Made by a program: the position numbers and the translations under genes
From: Pseudomonas cichorii
GTDB taxonomy: Bacteria > Pseudomonadota > Gammaproteobacteria > Pseudomonadales > Pseudomonadaceae
Direction: 5' to 3'
Length of the DNA: 64,000 bases
Assembly (NCBI RefSeq): GCF_018343775.1
Contig: NZ_CP074349.1
Location: forward strand, 3,524,001-3,588,000
In this document: piece by piece, positions 9,978 to 18,704 of the stretch
Position numbering within the stretch: the stretch's first letter is position 1
How the letters are laid out: the number at the start of each line of letters is the position of its first letter
The notes under the pieces: model-generated
What the model was told of the DNA's origin: nothing
Databases searched by the model: none
Seen by the model: the letters and a program-made list of their open reading frames with translations, nothing else

Positions 9978-10193
9978 ATGAGAAGACTTAAGCGTGATCC
10001 GTTGGAAAGAGCATTTTTGCGCGGATATCAATACGGCGTTACTGGTAAATCCCGTGAGCTTTGCCCTTTTACTCTACCGTCAGTACGCCAGGCATGGATC
10101 AATGGTTGGCGAGAAGGACGTGGCGACAACTGGGACGGTATGACCGGCACTGCGGGAATCCACAGACTCAACGAACTTCACGCGGTCGGATAA
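9978..10193 (+). CDS. rmf: Ribosome modulation factor
   Basis: A 71-residue basic protein that dimerises 70S ribosomes into inactive 100S particles in stationary phase. The sequence MRRLKRDPLERAFLRGYQYG followed by W-x-N-G-W-R-E-G-R is the RMF signature. The open frame extends upstream to 9867, but the ATG at 9978 gives the conserved N-terminus. It is followed 85 bp later by an intrinsic terminator and is convergent with pyrD. In Pseudomonas this gene responds to growth arrest; no specific operator was recognised here. Confidence 0.96.
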   Translation: MRRLKRDPLERAFLRGYQYGVTGKSRELCPFTLPSVRQAWINGWREGRGDNWDGMTGTAGIHRLNELHAVG

Positions 10194-10278
10194 GGTAGCC
10201 TCCGGCCAGTCCATCAAACTTTCTACTGACTTTTACACCTATACCATGCACGCCCCATCCGGGCGGCGGGCTGCGGCC

Positions 10279-10310
10279 CAGGGGCTCCTCAGGGAGCCCC
10301 TTTTTTTCGC
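10279..10310 (+). terminator. Intrinsic terminator after rmf
   Basis: GGGGCTCC-tcag-GGAGCCCC is a perfect 8-bp stem with a four-base loop, followed by seven T residues. It lies between convergent rmf and pyrD and is oriented for rmf; the minus side lacks a T run. Confidence 0.9.
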
Positions 10311-10317
10311 CCTGCAA

Positions 10318-11343
10318 TCAGCCGCGAGGCATGGCCGCAATCGCATCCACCGATTCACGGATAAGCGCCGGCCCCTTGTAGATGAACCCCGAATACACCT
10401 GCACCAGACTCGCACCGGCAGCAATTTTCTCGGCGGCATGCCGGCCTTCGGTGATACCACCTGCCGCAATGATCGGCATACGCCCTGCCAGCTCGCCAGC
10501 CAGCACCTTGACGGTATGAGTGCTCTTCTCCCGGACGGGCGCACCGGACAGACCGCCTGCTTCGTCAGCATGAGCCAGACCTTCGACACCTTCGCGGCTG
10601 AGCGTGGTGTTGGTGGCGATGACCGCATCCATGCCGGACTCGATCAGGGCCGTAGCAACCAGCACGGTTTCTTCGTCGGTCATGTCAGGCGCGATCTTGA
10701 TCGCCAGCGGCACACGCTTGCCATGCAATTGCGTCAGTTCCTGCTGACGCAGGCTCAACGCCTCCAGCAATTGCTTGAGGGAGTCGCCAAACTGCAGGCT
10801 GCGCAGGCCTGGCGTATTGGGCGAGCTGACATTGACGGTGACATAACTGGCGTGGGCATAGACCTTGTCCAGACAGATCAGGTAGTCATCGACAGCGCGT
10901 TCCACAGGCGTATCGAAGTTCTTGCCGATATTGATGCCCAGGATGCCCTTGTATTTCGCGGCCTGAACCCGGGAAACGAGGTTGTCCACGCCAAGGTTGT
11001 TGAAACCCATGCGGTTGATGATCGCTTCGGCATCGGGCAGGCGGAAAATACGCGGTTTGGGATTGCCCGGCTGTGGACGCGGCGTCACGGTGCCGATCTC
11101 GACAAAGCCAAAACCCAACTGCGCAAAACCGTCGATGGCCGCACCGTTCTTGTCCAGCCCGGCTGCCAGCCCTACCGGATTCGGAAACTCCAGCCCCATG
11201 ACCGTGACCGGCAACTTCGCAGGCGCCTTGCTCAACAGGCCATTGAGGCCCAGCCGACCACCGGCACCGATCAAGTCCAGCGACAGGTCGTGGGAGGTTT
11301 CCGGGGAAAGTTTGAAGAGTAACTGGCGGGCCAGGTTATACAT
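10318..11343 (-). CDS. pyrD: Dihydroorotate dehydrogenase (quinone)
   Basis: Class 2 membrane-associated flavoenzyme that oxidises dihydroorotate to orotate with quinone as acceptor, the fourth step of pyrimidine synthesis. The start is the ATG at 11343 ([15 protein letters not shown]), giving 341 residues, normal for class 2; the longer frame to 11424 is not conserved sequence. The FMN-binding segment [13 protein letters not shown] and the class 2 catalytic-serine region [11 protein letters not shown] are present. It is convergent with rmf and divergent from the nitrate reductase operon. Confidence 0.96.
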   Translation of the reverse strand: MYNLARQLLFKLSPETSHDLSLDLIGAGGRLGLNGLLSKAPAKLPVTVMGLEFPNPVGLAAGLDKNGAAIDGFAQLGFGFVEIGTVTPRPQPGNPKPRIFRLPDAEAIINRMGFNNLGVDNLVSRVQAAKYKGILGINIGKNFDTPVERAVDDYLICLDKVYAHASYVTVNVSSPNTPGLRSLQFGDSLKQLLEALSLRQQELTQLHGKRVPLAIKIAPDMTDEETVLVATALIESGMDAVIATNTTLSREGVEGLAHADEAGGLSGAPVREKSTHTVKVLAGELAGRMPIIAAGGITEGRHAAEKIAAGASLVQVYSGFIYKGPALIRESVDAIAAMPRG

Positions 11344-11525
11344 GGGCGGGCAAGGCTCGTGGGAAGCTGAATTCAGGGCGCGATTATAGACATGTGCCGC
11401 ACCCGGCGCGAGGCAAGCTTGCATTTCGTGCTTTTGCGCCCTCCATCTGTGCGCAACGCTTCACGGCAGTGCACAAACCGCCACGGCATCCACCTCAATG
11501 CCCCGCAGACAGGCTTGCCTGCAAC

Positions 11526-11543
11526 TTGGCACAACCGCTGCAT
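11526..11543 (+). promoter_or_regulatory. Sigma-54 (-24/-12) promoter of the nitrate reductase operon
   Basis: TTGGCAC followed by CTGCA gives GG at 11528-11529 and GC at 11540-11541, with exactly 10 bases between them. This matches the -24/-12 consensus TGGCAC-N5-TTGCA except for one base. Transcription would start near 11553, just ahead of the ANTAR leader. NtrC control under nitrogen limitation is an inference from family knowledge. Confidence 0.75.
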
Positions 11544-11574
11544 GAACGCCTGCATGTAATTCACAAGACTGCAC

Positions 11575-11660
11575 CCCTCAACGACGAGGGCTGCACTTCC
11601 CGAGAGAACGGGACCGGACAAAGGCGTCCTCGTCAGGTAACTGGCGAGACGCCTTTTTTG
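11575..11660 (+). promoter_or_regulatory. ANTAR-type two-hairpin antitermination leader with terminator
   Basis: Three RNA structures in order. P1 at 11575-11590 has stem CCCTC/GAGGG with hexaloop AACGAC. P2 at 11598-11613 has stem TCCCG/CGGGA with hexaloop AGAGAA. Both loops carry A at position 1 and G at position 4, the known ANTAR target rule. Then a long terminator hairpin with arms starting AAGGCGT and ending ACGCCTTTTTTG (11621-11660) precedes the coding region by about 50 bp. A NasT/NasR-type protein is expected to bind P1-P2 and prevent termination when nitrate or nitrite is present. The regulator gene is not in this window. Confidence 0.85.
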
Positions 11661-11709
11661 TTTGCGCAGAATTTATCGAGCACGGCCCTGCCGTGACCTC
11701 GGAGGCGAC

Positions 11710-12939
11710 ATGGCGAAACTCAGACTGGTAATGATCGGCAATGGAATGGCCGGGGTTCGCACCCTTGAAGAACTGTTGAAGTTGAACGAAGACCTCTACG
11801 AAATCACCGTATTCGGCGCCGAACCGCACCCCAACTACAACCGGATACTGCTGTCGCCAGTACTGGCCGGCGAGCAGACCTTCGATGATATCGTGCTCAA
11901 CGACCTGAATTGGTACAAAGAACACAATATCCAGTTGCTGCTCAACCGTCGGGTAGTAAAAATCGACCGCTTCCGGCGCATCGTGACGGCCGAGGATGGC
12001 ACCCAGGCCCCTTATGACCGCTTGCTGATCGCCACCGGCTCACGCCCGTTCGTGCTGCCAGTCCCCGGCAATACCCTCAAAGGCGTGATCGGCTACCGCG
12101 ACATCGCCGATACCCGACTGATGATCGATACGGCAACTACTCACCGACGTGCCGTGGTCATCGGTGGCGGCCTGCTGGGACTGGAAGCGGCCAATGGCCT
12201 CAAGTTGCGCGGCATGGACGTAACGGTGATCCACAACGGCAAATGGCTGCTGGAGCGGCAACTGGACAAGACCAGCGGCCAGATGCTGCAAGCGGCACTG
12301 GAGCGGCGCGGCCTGGCGTTTCGCCTCAACGAGCAGACCGAGGCCTTTCTCGGCGATGAGCAGGGTCAGGTTCAAGCCGTGCAATTCAAGGGCGGCGCGG
12401 TGATTGATGCCGATCTGGTGGTCATGGCCGCAGGCATTCGCCCCAACATGGAACTGGCCGCACAATCAGGCCTGCCCTGCGACCGGGGCATTCTGGTCAA
12501 CGACACCCTGCAGACCTACGACCCACGGGTCTATGCCATCGGCGAATGCGCCAGCCATCGCGGTATCGCCTATGGTTTGGTTGCACCACTGTTCGAGCAA
12601 GCCCGGGTCTGTGCCAATCACCTTGCTCAGCTGGGTTTCGCCCGCTATCCGGGCTCGGTGACCTCGACCAAACTCAAGGTCACCGGCATCGACCTGTTCT
12701 CTGCCGGCGATTTTCTGGGGGGCGAAGGCACCGAAAGCATCACCCTCTGCGACCCTTTGGGCGGCGTCTACAAAAAACTGGTCATCAAGAATGACGTGCT
12801 GGTCGGTGCCTGCCTGTATGGCGATACCGCCGACGGCAGCTGGTACCTGCAACAGATCCGGGAAAACCGCGGGATCGATACCATCCGCAATCACCTGATG
12901 TTCGGCGAACAGACTACCGACGAGGCGGCATGCGCATGA
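11710..12939 (+). CDS. FAD/NAD(P)H oxidoreductase, nitrate reductase electron-transfer subunit
   Basis: Flavoprotein of 409 residues, probably passing electrons from NAD(P)H to the catalytic nitrate reductase encoded next. The start is the ATG at 11710 (MAKLRLVMIGNGMAG) with GGAGG upstream; the FAD dinucleotide-binding motif GNGMAG sits at about 10-15. A second Rossmann motif, VIGGGLLGLEAA, is near 153. The protein corresponds to the N-terminal reductase part of NirB-type nitrite reductases and stops before their siroheme domain. It overlaps nasA by 10 bp, so translational coupling is likely. No nitrite reductase gene is visible nearby. The exact symbol (nasB/nasC-like) is left open because naming varies. 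Confidence 0.85.
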   Translation: MAKLRLVMIGNGMAGVRTLEELLKLNEDLYEITVFGAEPHPNYNRILLSPVLAGEQTFDDIVLNDLNWYKEHNIQLLLNRRVVKIDRFRRIVTAEDGTQAPYDRLLIATGSRPFVLPVPGNTLKGVIGYRDIADTRLMIDTATTHRRAVVIGGGLLGLEAANGLKLRGMDVTVIHNGKWLLERQLDKTSGQMLQAALERRGLAFRLNEQTEAFLGDEQGQVQAVQFKGGAVIDADLVVMAAGIRPNMELAAQSGLPCDRGILVNDTLQTYDPRVYAIGECASHRGIAYGLVAPLFEQARVCANHLAQLGFARYPGSVTSTKLKVTGIDLFSAGDFLGGEGTESITLCDPLGGVYKKLVIKNDVLVGACLYGDTADGSWYLQQIRENRGIDTIRNHLMFGEQTTDEAACA

Positions 12940-15656
12940 TAGAAGTCCCGACCCAGACCACACAGATCACTGCCTCCACCTGCTGCTACTGCGGCGTTGG
13001 CTGCGGCGTGCTGATCGAACATGACGGACAGAACATTCTCGGAGTCAGTGGCGACCCGCAACATCCGGCCAACTTCGGCAAGCTGTGCAGCAAAGGCTCG
13101 ACCCTGCACCTGACCGGCGACCTGTCGGCACGGGCGCTTCATCCTCAACTGCGCCTGAGCAAAAGCCTGGCCCGCAGCAACACCGACTGGGATACGGCTC
13201 TGGAACATGCCGCGAATGTCTTCGCCGATACCATCAAGGAGCACGGCCCCGACAGTGTGGCGTTCTATATTTCGGGGCAATTGCTGACCGAGGATTACTA
13301 CGCCTTCAACAAGCTGGCCAGGGCACTGGTGGGCACCAATAACATCGACAGCAATTCCCGGCTGTGCATGTCTTCGGCCGTGGTGGGCTACAAGCGCAGC
13401 CTGGGCGCCGATGCGCCGCCGTGCAGTTACGAAGACATCGAGCTGAGCGATTGCGTGATGATTGTCGGCAGCAATATGGCCTACGCCCACCCGGTCCTGT
13501 TCCGACGACTGGAAGAAGCCAGGAACCGTCGGCCCGAGATGAAAATCATCGTGATAGACCCCAGGCGCACAGATACCTGTGAACTGGCGGACTTGCACCT
13601 GGCCATTCAGCCAGGCACTGACGTTGCGCTGTTTCACGGCATCCTGCATCTGCTGATTAACGAAGGCTTCACCGATCGCAGCTTCATCGACGCCCACACC
13701 CAAGGCTATGCAGAACTGGAAAACCTGGTTCGGAACTACCCGCCAGAGACCGTCGCCGAAACCTGCGGTATCTCCATCGAAGACCTGCGCGCCTGCGCCC
13801 GCTGGATTGGCCTGGCTCCTGGCTTCCTGTCGCTCTGGTGCATGGGGTTGAACCAGTCCACAGCCGGTAGCGCCAAGAACAGCGCGTTGATCAACCTGCA
13901 TCTGGCCACCGGCCAGATCGGCCGCCCCGGCGCAGGCCCCTTCTCGCTCACTGGCCAGCCCAACGCCATGGGCGGCCGTGAAACCGGCAGCCTGTCCAAC
14001 CTGCTGCCAGGCCATCGCGAAGCCGCCAATGCCGAGCATCGCGCCGAGGTCGCCGAATACTGGGGGGTCGATACGCTGCCGGTCACTCCCGGGCTGCCTG
14101 CCATAGATCTGTTCGAGCAACTGCGCACAGGCAAGGTCAAAGCGCTATGGATCGCCTGCACCAACCCGGCCCAATCGCTGCCCGATCAGCAAAGGATCAA
14201 AGAGGCTCTGAGTACATGTCCGTTCGTGGTATTGCAGGAAGCTTTCCAGACCACTGAAACCGCACGTTTCGCCGACCTGCTGCTGCCCGCCGCCAGTTGG
14301 GGAGAAAAGGAAGGCACCGTCACCAACTCGGAACGACGCATCTCCAACGTGCGCAAGGCCATTCCCGCTCCGGGCCTGGCACGCCCCGACTGGGCAATCA
14401 CCGTGGATTTCGCGCAACGCCTGGAACGCAGGCTGCGACCCGGTACTCCTGCCCTCTTCGACTTCACCAGCCCTGATCAGCTATTCGATGAATACAAGGT
14501 TCTGACACAGGGCCGCGATCTGGATATGTCCGGCATCGACCGCGACCTTATCGACCGCCTCGGCCCACAGCAATGGCCTTTCCCCCAAGGCGCTCGCGGG
14601 GGTACCGCCCGCCTCTACAGTGACGGTGTATTCCCGACGGCTTCGGGTCGAGCGCAGTTTGTCTGCGATGCTTATGTCGCCGCCAAAGAGCTGCCCGATG
14701 CGCAGTATCCACTGACGCTCAATACCGGCCGACTGCGCGATCAATGGCACGGCATGAGCCGTACCGGCACGGCCGCCCGCCTGTTTGGCCATGTCAGTGA
14801 AGCCATGCTGGGCCTGCACCCACAAGAAATGCAACGCTATGGACTGGAGTCAGGTGACCTGGTTCATCTGCATAGCCGTCGTGGCGATCTGGTGGTGCCC
14901 GTCAGCAGCGATGACGGCGTTCGTCCGGGTCAGGCATTCCTGCCCATGCATTGGGGCGACCGGTTTCTCAAGGGCGGCATCAACGTACTGACTCAACCCG
15001 CCTTTGACCCGCTCTCCAAGCAACCGGAACTCAAACATTCCGGGGTACGCCTCGAGAAAGCAGACTTGCCCTGGCAATTCTTCGCGTTGATCGAAGGTGA
15101 TGTGCAAAGCCACCTGACGGCGCTTCGTCCGCTGTTTGACACATTTGCCTATGTCAGCCTGGGTCTGATCGGTCGCGAGCGCCCTGCACTCGTGATAAGG
15201 GCAGCCAATCTCCGGGCACCGGAGCATTCGCTGCTGGAAGACATTGATCGCCTGCTGGGCCTCAATGAAGGTCCGGTCATGGCCTACGACGATCCCAAAC
15301 GTGCCATCGGCAAGCGGATCCGCCTCGATGACGGCCACATCACCGCCTTGCGCCTGGCAGGAGAAACCCTCGCTCAGCACTGGCTGCAGAATCTGTGGCT
15401 ACAAGGTCGGGTAGACGAGCAACTGCGCCGCTGGATGCTGGCTCCGATCAGCAGGGAACCGGGCAAAAATGCCTCTCAGGCCCGCGACAGGATCCTCTGC
15501 AACTGCAAGAACGTCAGCCAGAGTGCAATCATGAAAGGAATAGACAACGGCCTGGATTTGAACCAGCTTAAAACACAGCTCGGTTGCGCAACCCAGTGCG
15601 GCTCATGTGTGCCGGAAATAAAAAGGCTGATAAGCGCTGTGGTACTGACGGATTGA
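12930..15656 (+). CDS. nasA: Assimilatory nitrate reductase catalytic subunit with BFD-like domain
   Basis: Cytoplasmic molybdopterin enzyme of 908 residues reducing nitrate to nitrite for nitrogen assimilation. The N-terminal [4Fe-4S] site is C18-x2-C21-x3-C25 with the fourth Cys in KLCSKG. The bis-MGD oxidoreductase body follows, with a C-terminal molybdopterin dinucleotide-binding fold (LNTGRLRDQWHGMSRTG). The last ~55 residues form a BFD-like [2Fe-2S] domain (C857, C859, C890, C893; another Cys at 886), the probable entry point for electrons from the FAD subunit. There is no Tat signal, which supports an assimilatory cytoplasmic role. It overlaps the preceding gene and ends at a bidirectional terminator. 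Confidence 0.94.
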   Translation: MRMIEVPTQTTQITASTCCYCGVGCGVLIEHDGQNILGVSGDPQHPANFGKLCSKGSTLHLTGDLSARALHPQLRLSKSLARSNTDWDTALEHAANVFADTIKEHGPDSVAFYISGQLLTEDYYAFNKLARALVGTNNIDSNSRLCMSSAVVGYKRSLGADAPPCSYEDIELSDCVMIVGSNMAYAHPVLFRRLEEARNRRPEMKIIVIDPRRTDTCELADLHLAIQPGTDVALFHGILHLLINEGFTDRSFIDAHTQGYAELENLVRNYPPETVAETCGISIEDLRACARWIGLAPGFLSLWCMGLNQSTAGSAKNSALINLHLATGQIGRPGAGPFSLTGQPNAMGGRETGSLSNLLPGHREAANAEHRAEVAEYWGVDTLPVTPGLPAIDLFEQLRTGKVKALWIACTNPAQSLPDQQRIKEALSTCPFVVLQEAFQTTETARFADLLLPAASWGEKEGTVTNSERRISNVRKAIPAPGLARPDWAITVDFAQRLERRLRPGTPALFDFTSPDQLFDEYKVLTQGRDLDMSGIDRDLIDRLGPQQWPFPQGARGGTARLYSDGVFPTASGRAQFVCDAYVAAKELPDAQYPLTLNTGRLRDQWHGMSRTGTAARLFGHVSEAMLGLHPQEMQRYGLESGDLVHLHSRRGDLVVPVSSDDGVRPGQAFLPMHWGDRFLKGGINVLTQPAFDPLSKQPELKHSGVRLEKADLPWQFFALIEGDVQSHLTALRPLFDTFAYVSLGLIGRERPALVIRAANLRAPEHSLLEDIDRLLGLNEGPVMAYDDPKRAIGKRIRLDDGHITALRLAGETLAQHWLQNLWLQGRVDEQLRRWMLAPISREPGKNASQARDRILCNCKNVSQSAIMKGIDNGLDLNQLKTQLGCATQCGSCVPEIKRLISAVVLTD

Positions 15657-15683
15657 ATATCGGTTCATCAAATCGCAGGCAAA

Positions 15684-15713
15684 GAAAAGCCCGGCATAAG
15701 CCGGGCTTTTCAT
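15684..15713. terminator. Bidirectional terminator between nasA and oprF
   Basis: AAAAGCCCGGC-ataa-GCCGGGCTTTT is a perfect hairpin flanked by A and T runs. It therefore serves both convergent genes. Confidence 0.9.
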
Positions 15714-15727
15714 TCAAAGCAGGCTAA

Positions 15728-16768
15728 TTACTTAGCTTGTGCTTCAACTTCAGCTTCTACGCGACGGTTTACTGCGCGGCCAGCTTCAGTTGCGTTGTCA
15801 GCAACTGGACGGGTTTCGCCGTAACCAACCGAGTTTACGCGGTTAGCGCCAACACCGTACTGGTTGACCAGAACTTGTTTAACGGCGCTAGCGCGACGCT
15901 CGGACAGTTTCTGGTTGTAAGCGTCAGGACCGACGGAGTCAGTGTGACCTTCAACAGTGGTGGTGGTTTGTGGGTACTGTTGCATGAAGTCAGCGAGGTT
16001 TTTGATGTCGCCGTAGCTGTTAGGCTTGACCACAGCTTTGTCGAAGTCGAACTTGACGTCCAGCTCAACACGAACCACTTCAGCAACTGCCGGGCAGCCA
16101 TCAGCGTCAACAGTTACGTTGGCTGGGGTGTTAGGGCACTTGTCGACGTTGTCGCACACGCCGTCGTTGTCGCTGTCGGAGCAGACTTCAGCAACTGGAG
16201 CAGCTACTGGAGCAGCTTCGGTTTTCTTGCTGCCGCCACCGAAGTTTACGCCGATACCGACGCTAGGAGCCCACTCGGTCTCGCCTTGGTCGATGTTGTA
16301 CTGAGCTTCAACGCCAGCACGAGCATAGAAGTTGTCGGTGAAGTACAGCTTGGCACCGCCGCCAACGTTGGCGAAGGTGGAACCGTTACGACCACCACGG
16401 TTAGTCTGACCGATGCTCTGATCGGAGAAACCTGCAGACACGTACGGACGCAGCATGTCGCCTGGGTTGTTGAAGTGGTACAGAGCGTCCAGGGCAGTGT
16501 TGGAGCCCTTGATGTTCTTGCCATCGTCGCCACGAGCGTTGTGAACTTCGTCGTAGCCCAGACGCAGTTCAACGTCGTCAGTCAGGAAGTAACCGATCGA
16601 ACCGCCGAACAGGTTGCCGTCGTTTTTGAAGTCGCGAGAGCTGTCAAAATATTGCTTCTTGGCGAAGCCCTCGATCTCGACTGCGCCTTGGCCTTGCGCC
16701 AGCACGCCGAACGAAGTCGCGGCAACGATAGTACCAATGGCCAAGCCCAAGGTGTTTTTCAGTTTCAT
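15728..16768 (-). CDS. oprF: Major outer-membrane porin OprF (OmpA family)
   Basis: Structural porin of 346 residues linking the outer membrane to peptidoglycan. A signal peptide ends VLA-QGQG. The N-terminal eight-strand barrel (about 25-175) is followed by a linker, a Cys-containing Asp-rich segment (CSDSDNDGVCDNVDKC) typical of pseudomonad OprF, and an OmpA C-terminal domain with the VEGHTDSVG motif and NRRVE. The ATG at 16768 has GGGGA upstream. The 107-bp gap to sigX should carry an oprF promoter; in P. aeruginosa SigX activates this gene, and the same order here suggests it does so again. Confidence 0.97.
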   Translation of the reverse strand: MKLKNTLGLAIGTIVAATSFGVLAQGQGAVEIEGFAKKQYFDSSRDFKNDGNLFGGSIGYFLTDDVELRLGYDEVHNARGDDGKNIKGSNTALDALYHFNNPGDMLRPYVSAGFSDQSIGQTNRGGRNGSTFANVGGGAKLYFTDNFYARAGVEAQYNIDQGETEWAPSVGIGVNFGGGSKKTEAAPVAAPVAEVCSDSDNDGVCDNVDKCPNTPANVTVDADGCPAVAEVVRVELDVKFDFDKAVVKPNSYGDIKNLADFMQQYPQTTTTVEGHTDSVGPDAYNQKLSERRASAVKQVLVNQYGVGANRVNSVGYGETRPVADNATEAGRAVNRRVEAEVEAQAK

Positions 16769-16875
16769 CCGTTAAATCCCCATCTGGTGATTGTAAAGCA
16801 GCCCCATGACAACTGAGGCAATTCGTCGGCAAGTCTAGCAGACCCTGCCAGTTCTTTAGAGATATTTGCTCCGAG

Positions 16876-17466
16876 TTAAGTTTCGGTGATGCCCGCAAAT
16901 TTCTCACGTAATTTATCTAATGCCCGCTTATAGCGCATTTTCGTTGCGCTTAAGCCCATGTGCATGATGTCTGCAATCTCCTGGAATTCAAGTTCTGCGA
17001 CAAACCGCAGCACCAGAATCTCCCGATCGATCGGGTTCACATGCACAAGCCAGCGATCAAGTCCGCCCCTTTCTTCAGGTTTGGGCGTCTTCTCTTCAGA
17101 CGCTTCCTCAAGCGGGTCCAGACTCAAAGCGTCCATCAAGCGACGCTTTCGCCGTTCCTTTCTGTACTGAGTGATGCACTCGTTGTAGGTGATGCTGTAG
17201 AGCCAGGTTTTGAACTTCGATTTTCCCTCGAAATTCTTCAATCCATACAAGACCTTAAGCATCACTTCCTGACAGACATCATCAGCATCGCGATCGTTCC
17301 CTAAATAACGTGCACAGACGTTAAAAAGTGTTCTCTGGTAACGACGCATTAACTCTTCGTAGGCCCGAGTCACGTTGAAAAGCTCGACGTGAGCGCGCGC
17401 GACCAGCTCCTCATCTGAGAGCTCGCGTGGGTCGTAGCGCGTCGAAAGCGGTAAGGGTTTATTCAA
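16876..17466 (-). CDS. sigX: ECF sigma factor SigX
   Basis: Extracytoplasmic-function sigma factor of 196 residues, known in P. aeruginosa and P. fluorescens to drive oprF and fatty-acid or envelope genes. Region 2 includes DRDADDVCQEVMLKV and region 4 has ILVLRFVAELEFQEIADIM, with the recognition helix near GLSATKMRYKRA. The conserved N-terminus MNKPLPLSTRYDPREL begins at a TTG codon (17466) with no good ATG alternative and no strong ribosome site, suggesting low basal translation. No anti-sigma gene is adjacent; the neighbour CmpX, a mechanosensitive-type channel, is thought to feed into SigX control. Confidence 0.95.
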   Translation of the reverse strand: MNKPLPLSTRYDPRELSDEELVARAHVELFNVTRAYEELMRRYQRTLFNVCARYLGNDRDADDVCQEVMLKVLYGLKNFEGKSKFKTWLYSITYNECITQYRKERRKRRLMDALSLDPLEEASEEKTPKPEERGGLDRWLVHVNPIDREILVLRFVAELEFQEIADIMHMGLSATKMRYKRALDKLREKFAGITET

Positions 17467-17552
17467 AACGAGTCGTGCCGACAGTCAGTTCAATGTCCGC
17501 CAATGCCCGGATTCCGGCAATTTGGGGCGGCATAGATTAGCAGATTCGCCGC

Positions 17553-18377
17553 TTAACGGCTGCTTACTCTCTGCTCAAGGAGAATTTTGTTGGAAAAAGA
17601 AACCAACTCCCCTTCGTCTGTCAGCAGTGTAGTCTTGACCGTACCGATTTCCTCGATTTGCCCCTCTATGTCGCCCACCTGCAAATGCTGGCCGACCTGA
17701 TAAAGTTCTCTGACATAAATCCCCGCCAGAATCTGACCTGCAATTTCACGACTTCCCAGCCCCAGTGCCAAGGCAACGGCCAGGCCGACGGTCAGGAGAC
17801 CAATCACGATAACGTGATTGAGCAGATCTGTCTTCACTTCAAGCTGGCTGATTGCCACCGAAATACTGATGATGATCACCAGCCCCTGGGCAATTCGCCC
17901 CAGACCGGGCGCATAATCGACCCCGACGCCTTCGGCAGCGCCACGCACCAGCCCGTTGACCAGTTGCGCCAGCAATACACCCACAAGCAGCACCAGCGCC
18001 GCACCAAACACCTTGGGCAGGTACAACGCCAGCATGTCCAGCGTCGCCGATACACGTTGCAGCCCAAGGGACTCGGCCGCCGATACCAGAAAGATCAGCA
18101 GGACGAACCAGTAGACGATCTTGCCGATCAGGGTGGAAATAGGCACTTTCACGCCGGCACGGCTGATCAGCTTGGTCAGCCCGGTGCCGCCCATGAGACG
18201 ATCCAGGCCCAGCTTGGCCAGCAATTTCGATAACAGTGCATCGAGCAGTTTTGCGACCACGAAACCCAGCAGCACCACCACAAGGGCGCCGAACAGGTTA
18301 GGGATGAAGTTTGCGACTTTGGTCCACAATGCAGTCATTGCAGCAACCAGACTCTGGGTCCAGAGATCCAATTCCAT
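17553..18377 (-). CDS. cmpX: Mechanosensitive ion channel family protein CmpX
   Basis: Inner-membrane protein of 274 residues with an MscS-like C-terminal part. About four membrane segments are visible (FGALVVVLLGFVVAKLLDA; VYWFVLLIFLVSAAESL; VFGAALVLLVGVLLAQLV; VIVIGLLTVGLAVALALG), followed by a short beta-rich domain with VGDIEGQIEEIG, the segment that lines MscS-type pores. I chose the ATG at 18377; a TTG two codons upstream is possible. Its start lies almost against the crfX stop (18380). The order cmaX-crfX-cmpX-sigX-oprF is conserved in pseudomonads, and CmpX has been linked to SigX activity in P. aeruginosa. Confidence 0.9.
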   Translation of the reverse strand: MELDLWTQSLVAAMTALWTKVANFIPNLFGALVVVLLGFVVAKLLDALLSKLLAKLGLDRLMGGTGLTKLISRAGVKVPISTLIGKIVYWFVLLIFLVSAAESLGLQRVSATLDMLALYLPKVFGAALVLLVGVLLAQLVNGLVRGAAEGVGVDYAPGLGRIAQGLVIIISISVAISQLEVKTDLLNHVIVIGLLTVGLAVALALGLGSREIAGQILAGIYVRELYQVGQHLQVGDIEGQIEEIGTVKTTLLTDEGELVSFSNKILLEQRVSSR

Positions 18378-18379
18378 GT

Positions 18380-18628
18380 TCAATCAGCCTTATCGACAGG
18401 ACGGGCAGTAGGTTGGGTTCGACGGGAAACAGGGGAAACGTGTGCGGAACCGTTATTGAGGGCAATCATCATCGCCTGGGACCAGCGCCCAAGCAGCCCG
18501 AACAGCACACCGGCACCTACCTGGCGGTTGGCGGTTTTCAGGACACGGCCCAGGCAAGCGTCGTCATCCCGGCTGGAGGATGACGATTTGAGCATGTCAC
18601 GCAAAGATTCTTCAAAGGGATCGTGCAT
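18380..18628 (-). CDS. crfX: Conserved small protein CrfX
   Basis: An 82-residue soluble protein of unknown function that sits between cmaX and cmpX, as in other pseudomonads. The ATG at 18628 (MHDPFEESLRDMLK) has GAGGTG upstream; a start four codons earlier lacks such support. It has a Ser-rich segment (KSSSSSRDDD) and a mildly hydrophobic middle (GAGVLFGLLGRW). No domain with known activity is recognised. Two bases separate its stop from the cmpX start, so the two are very likely co-transcribed. Confidence 0.82.
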   Translation of the reverse strand: MHDPFEESLRDMLKSSSSSRDDDACLGRVLKTANRQVGAGVLFGLLGRWSQAMMIALNNGSAHVSPVSRRTQPTARPVDKAD

Positions 18629-18704
18629 CAGGCACCTCACGCAATGTCAGTGAGAGACGTGACCATTTTCAGGCGAGTCACACATCGCACTGAAATTTTA
18701 TTTG

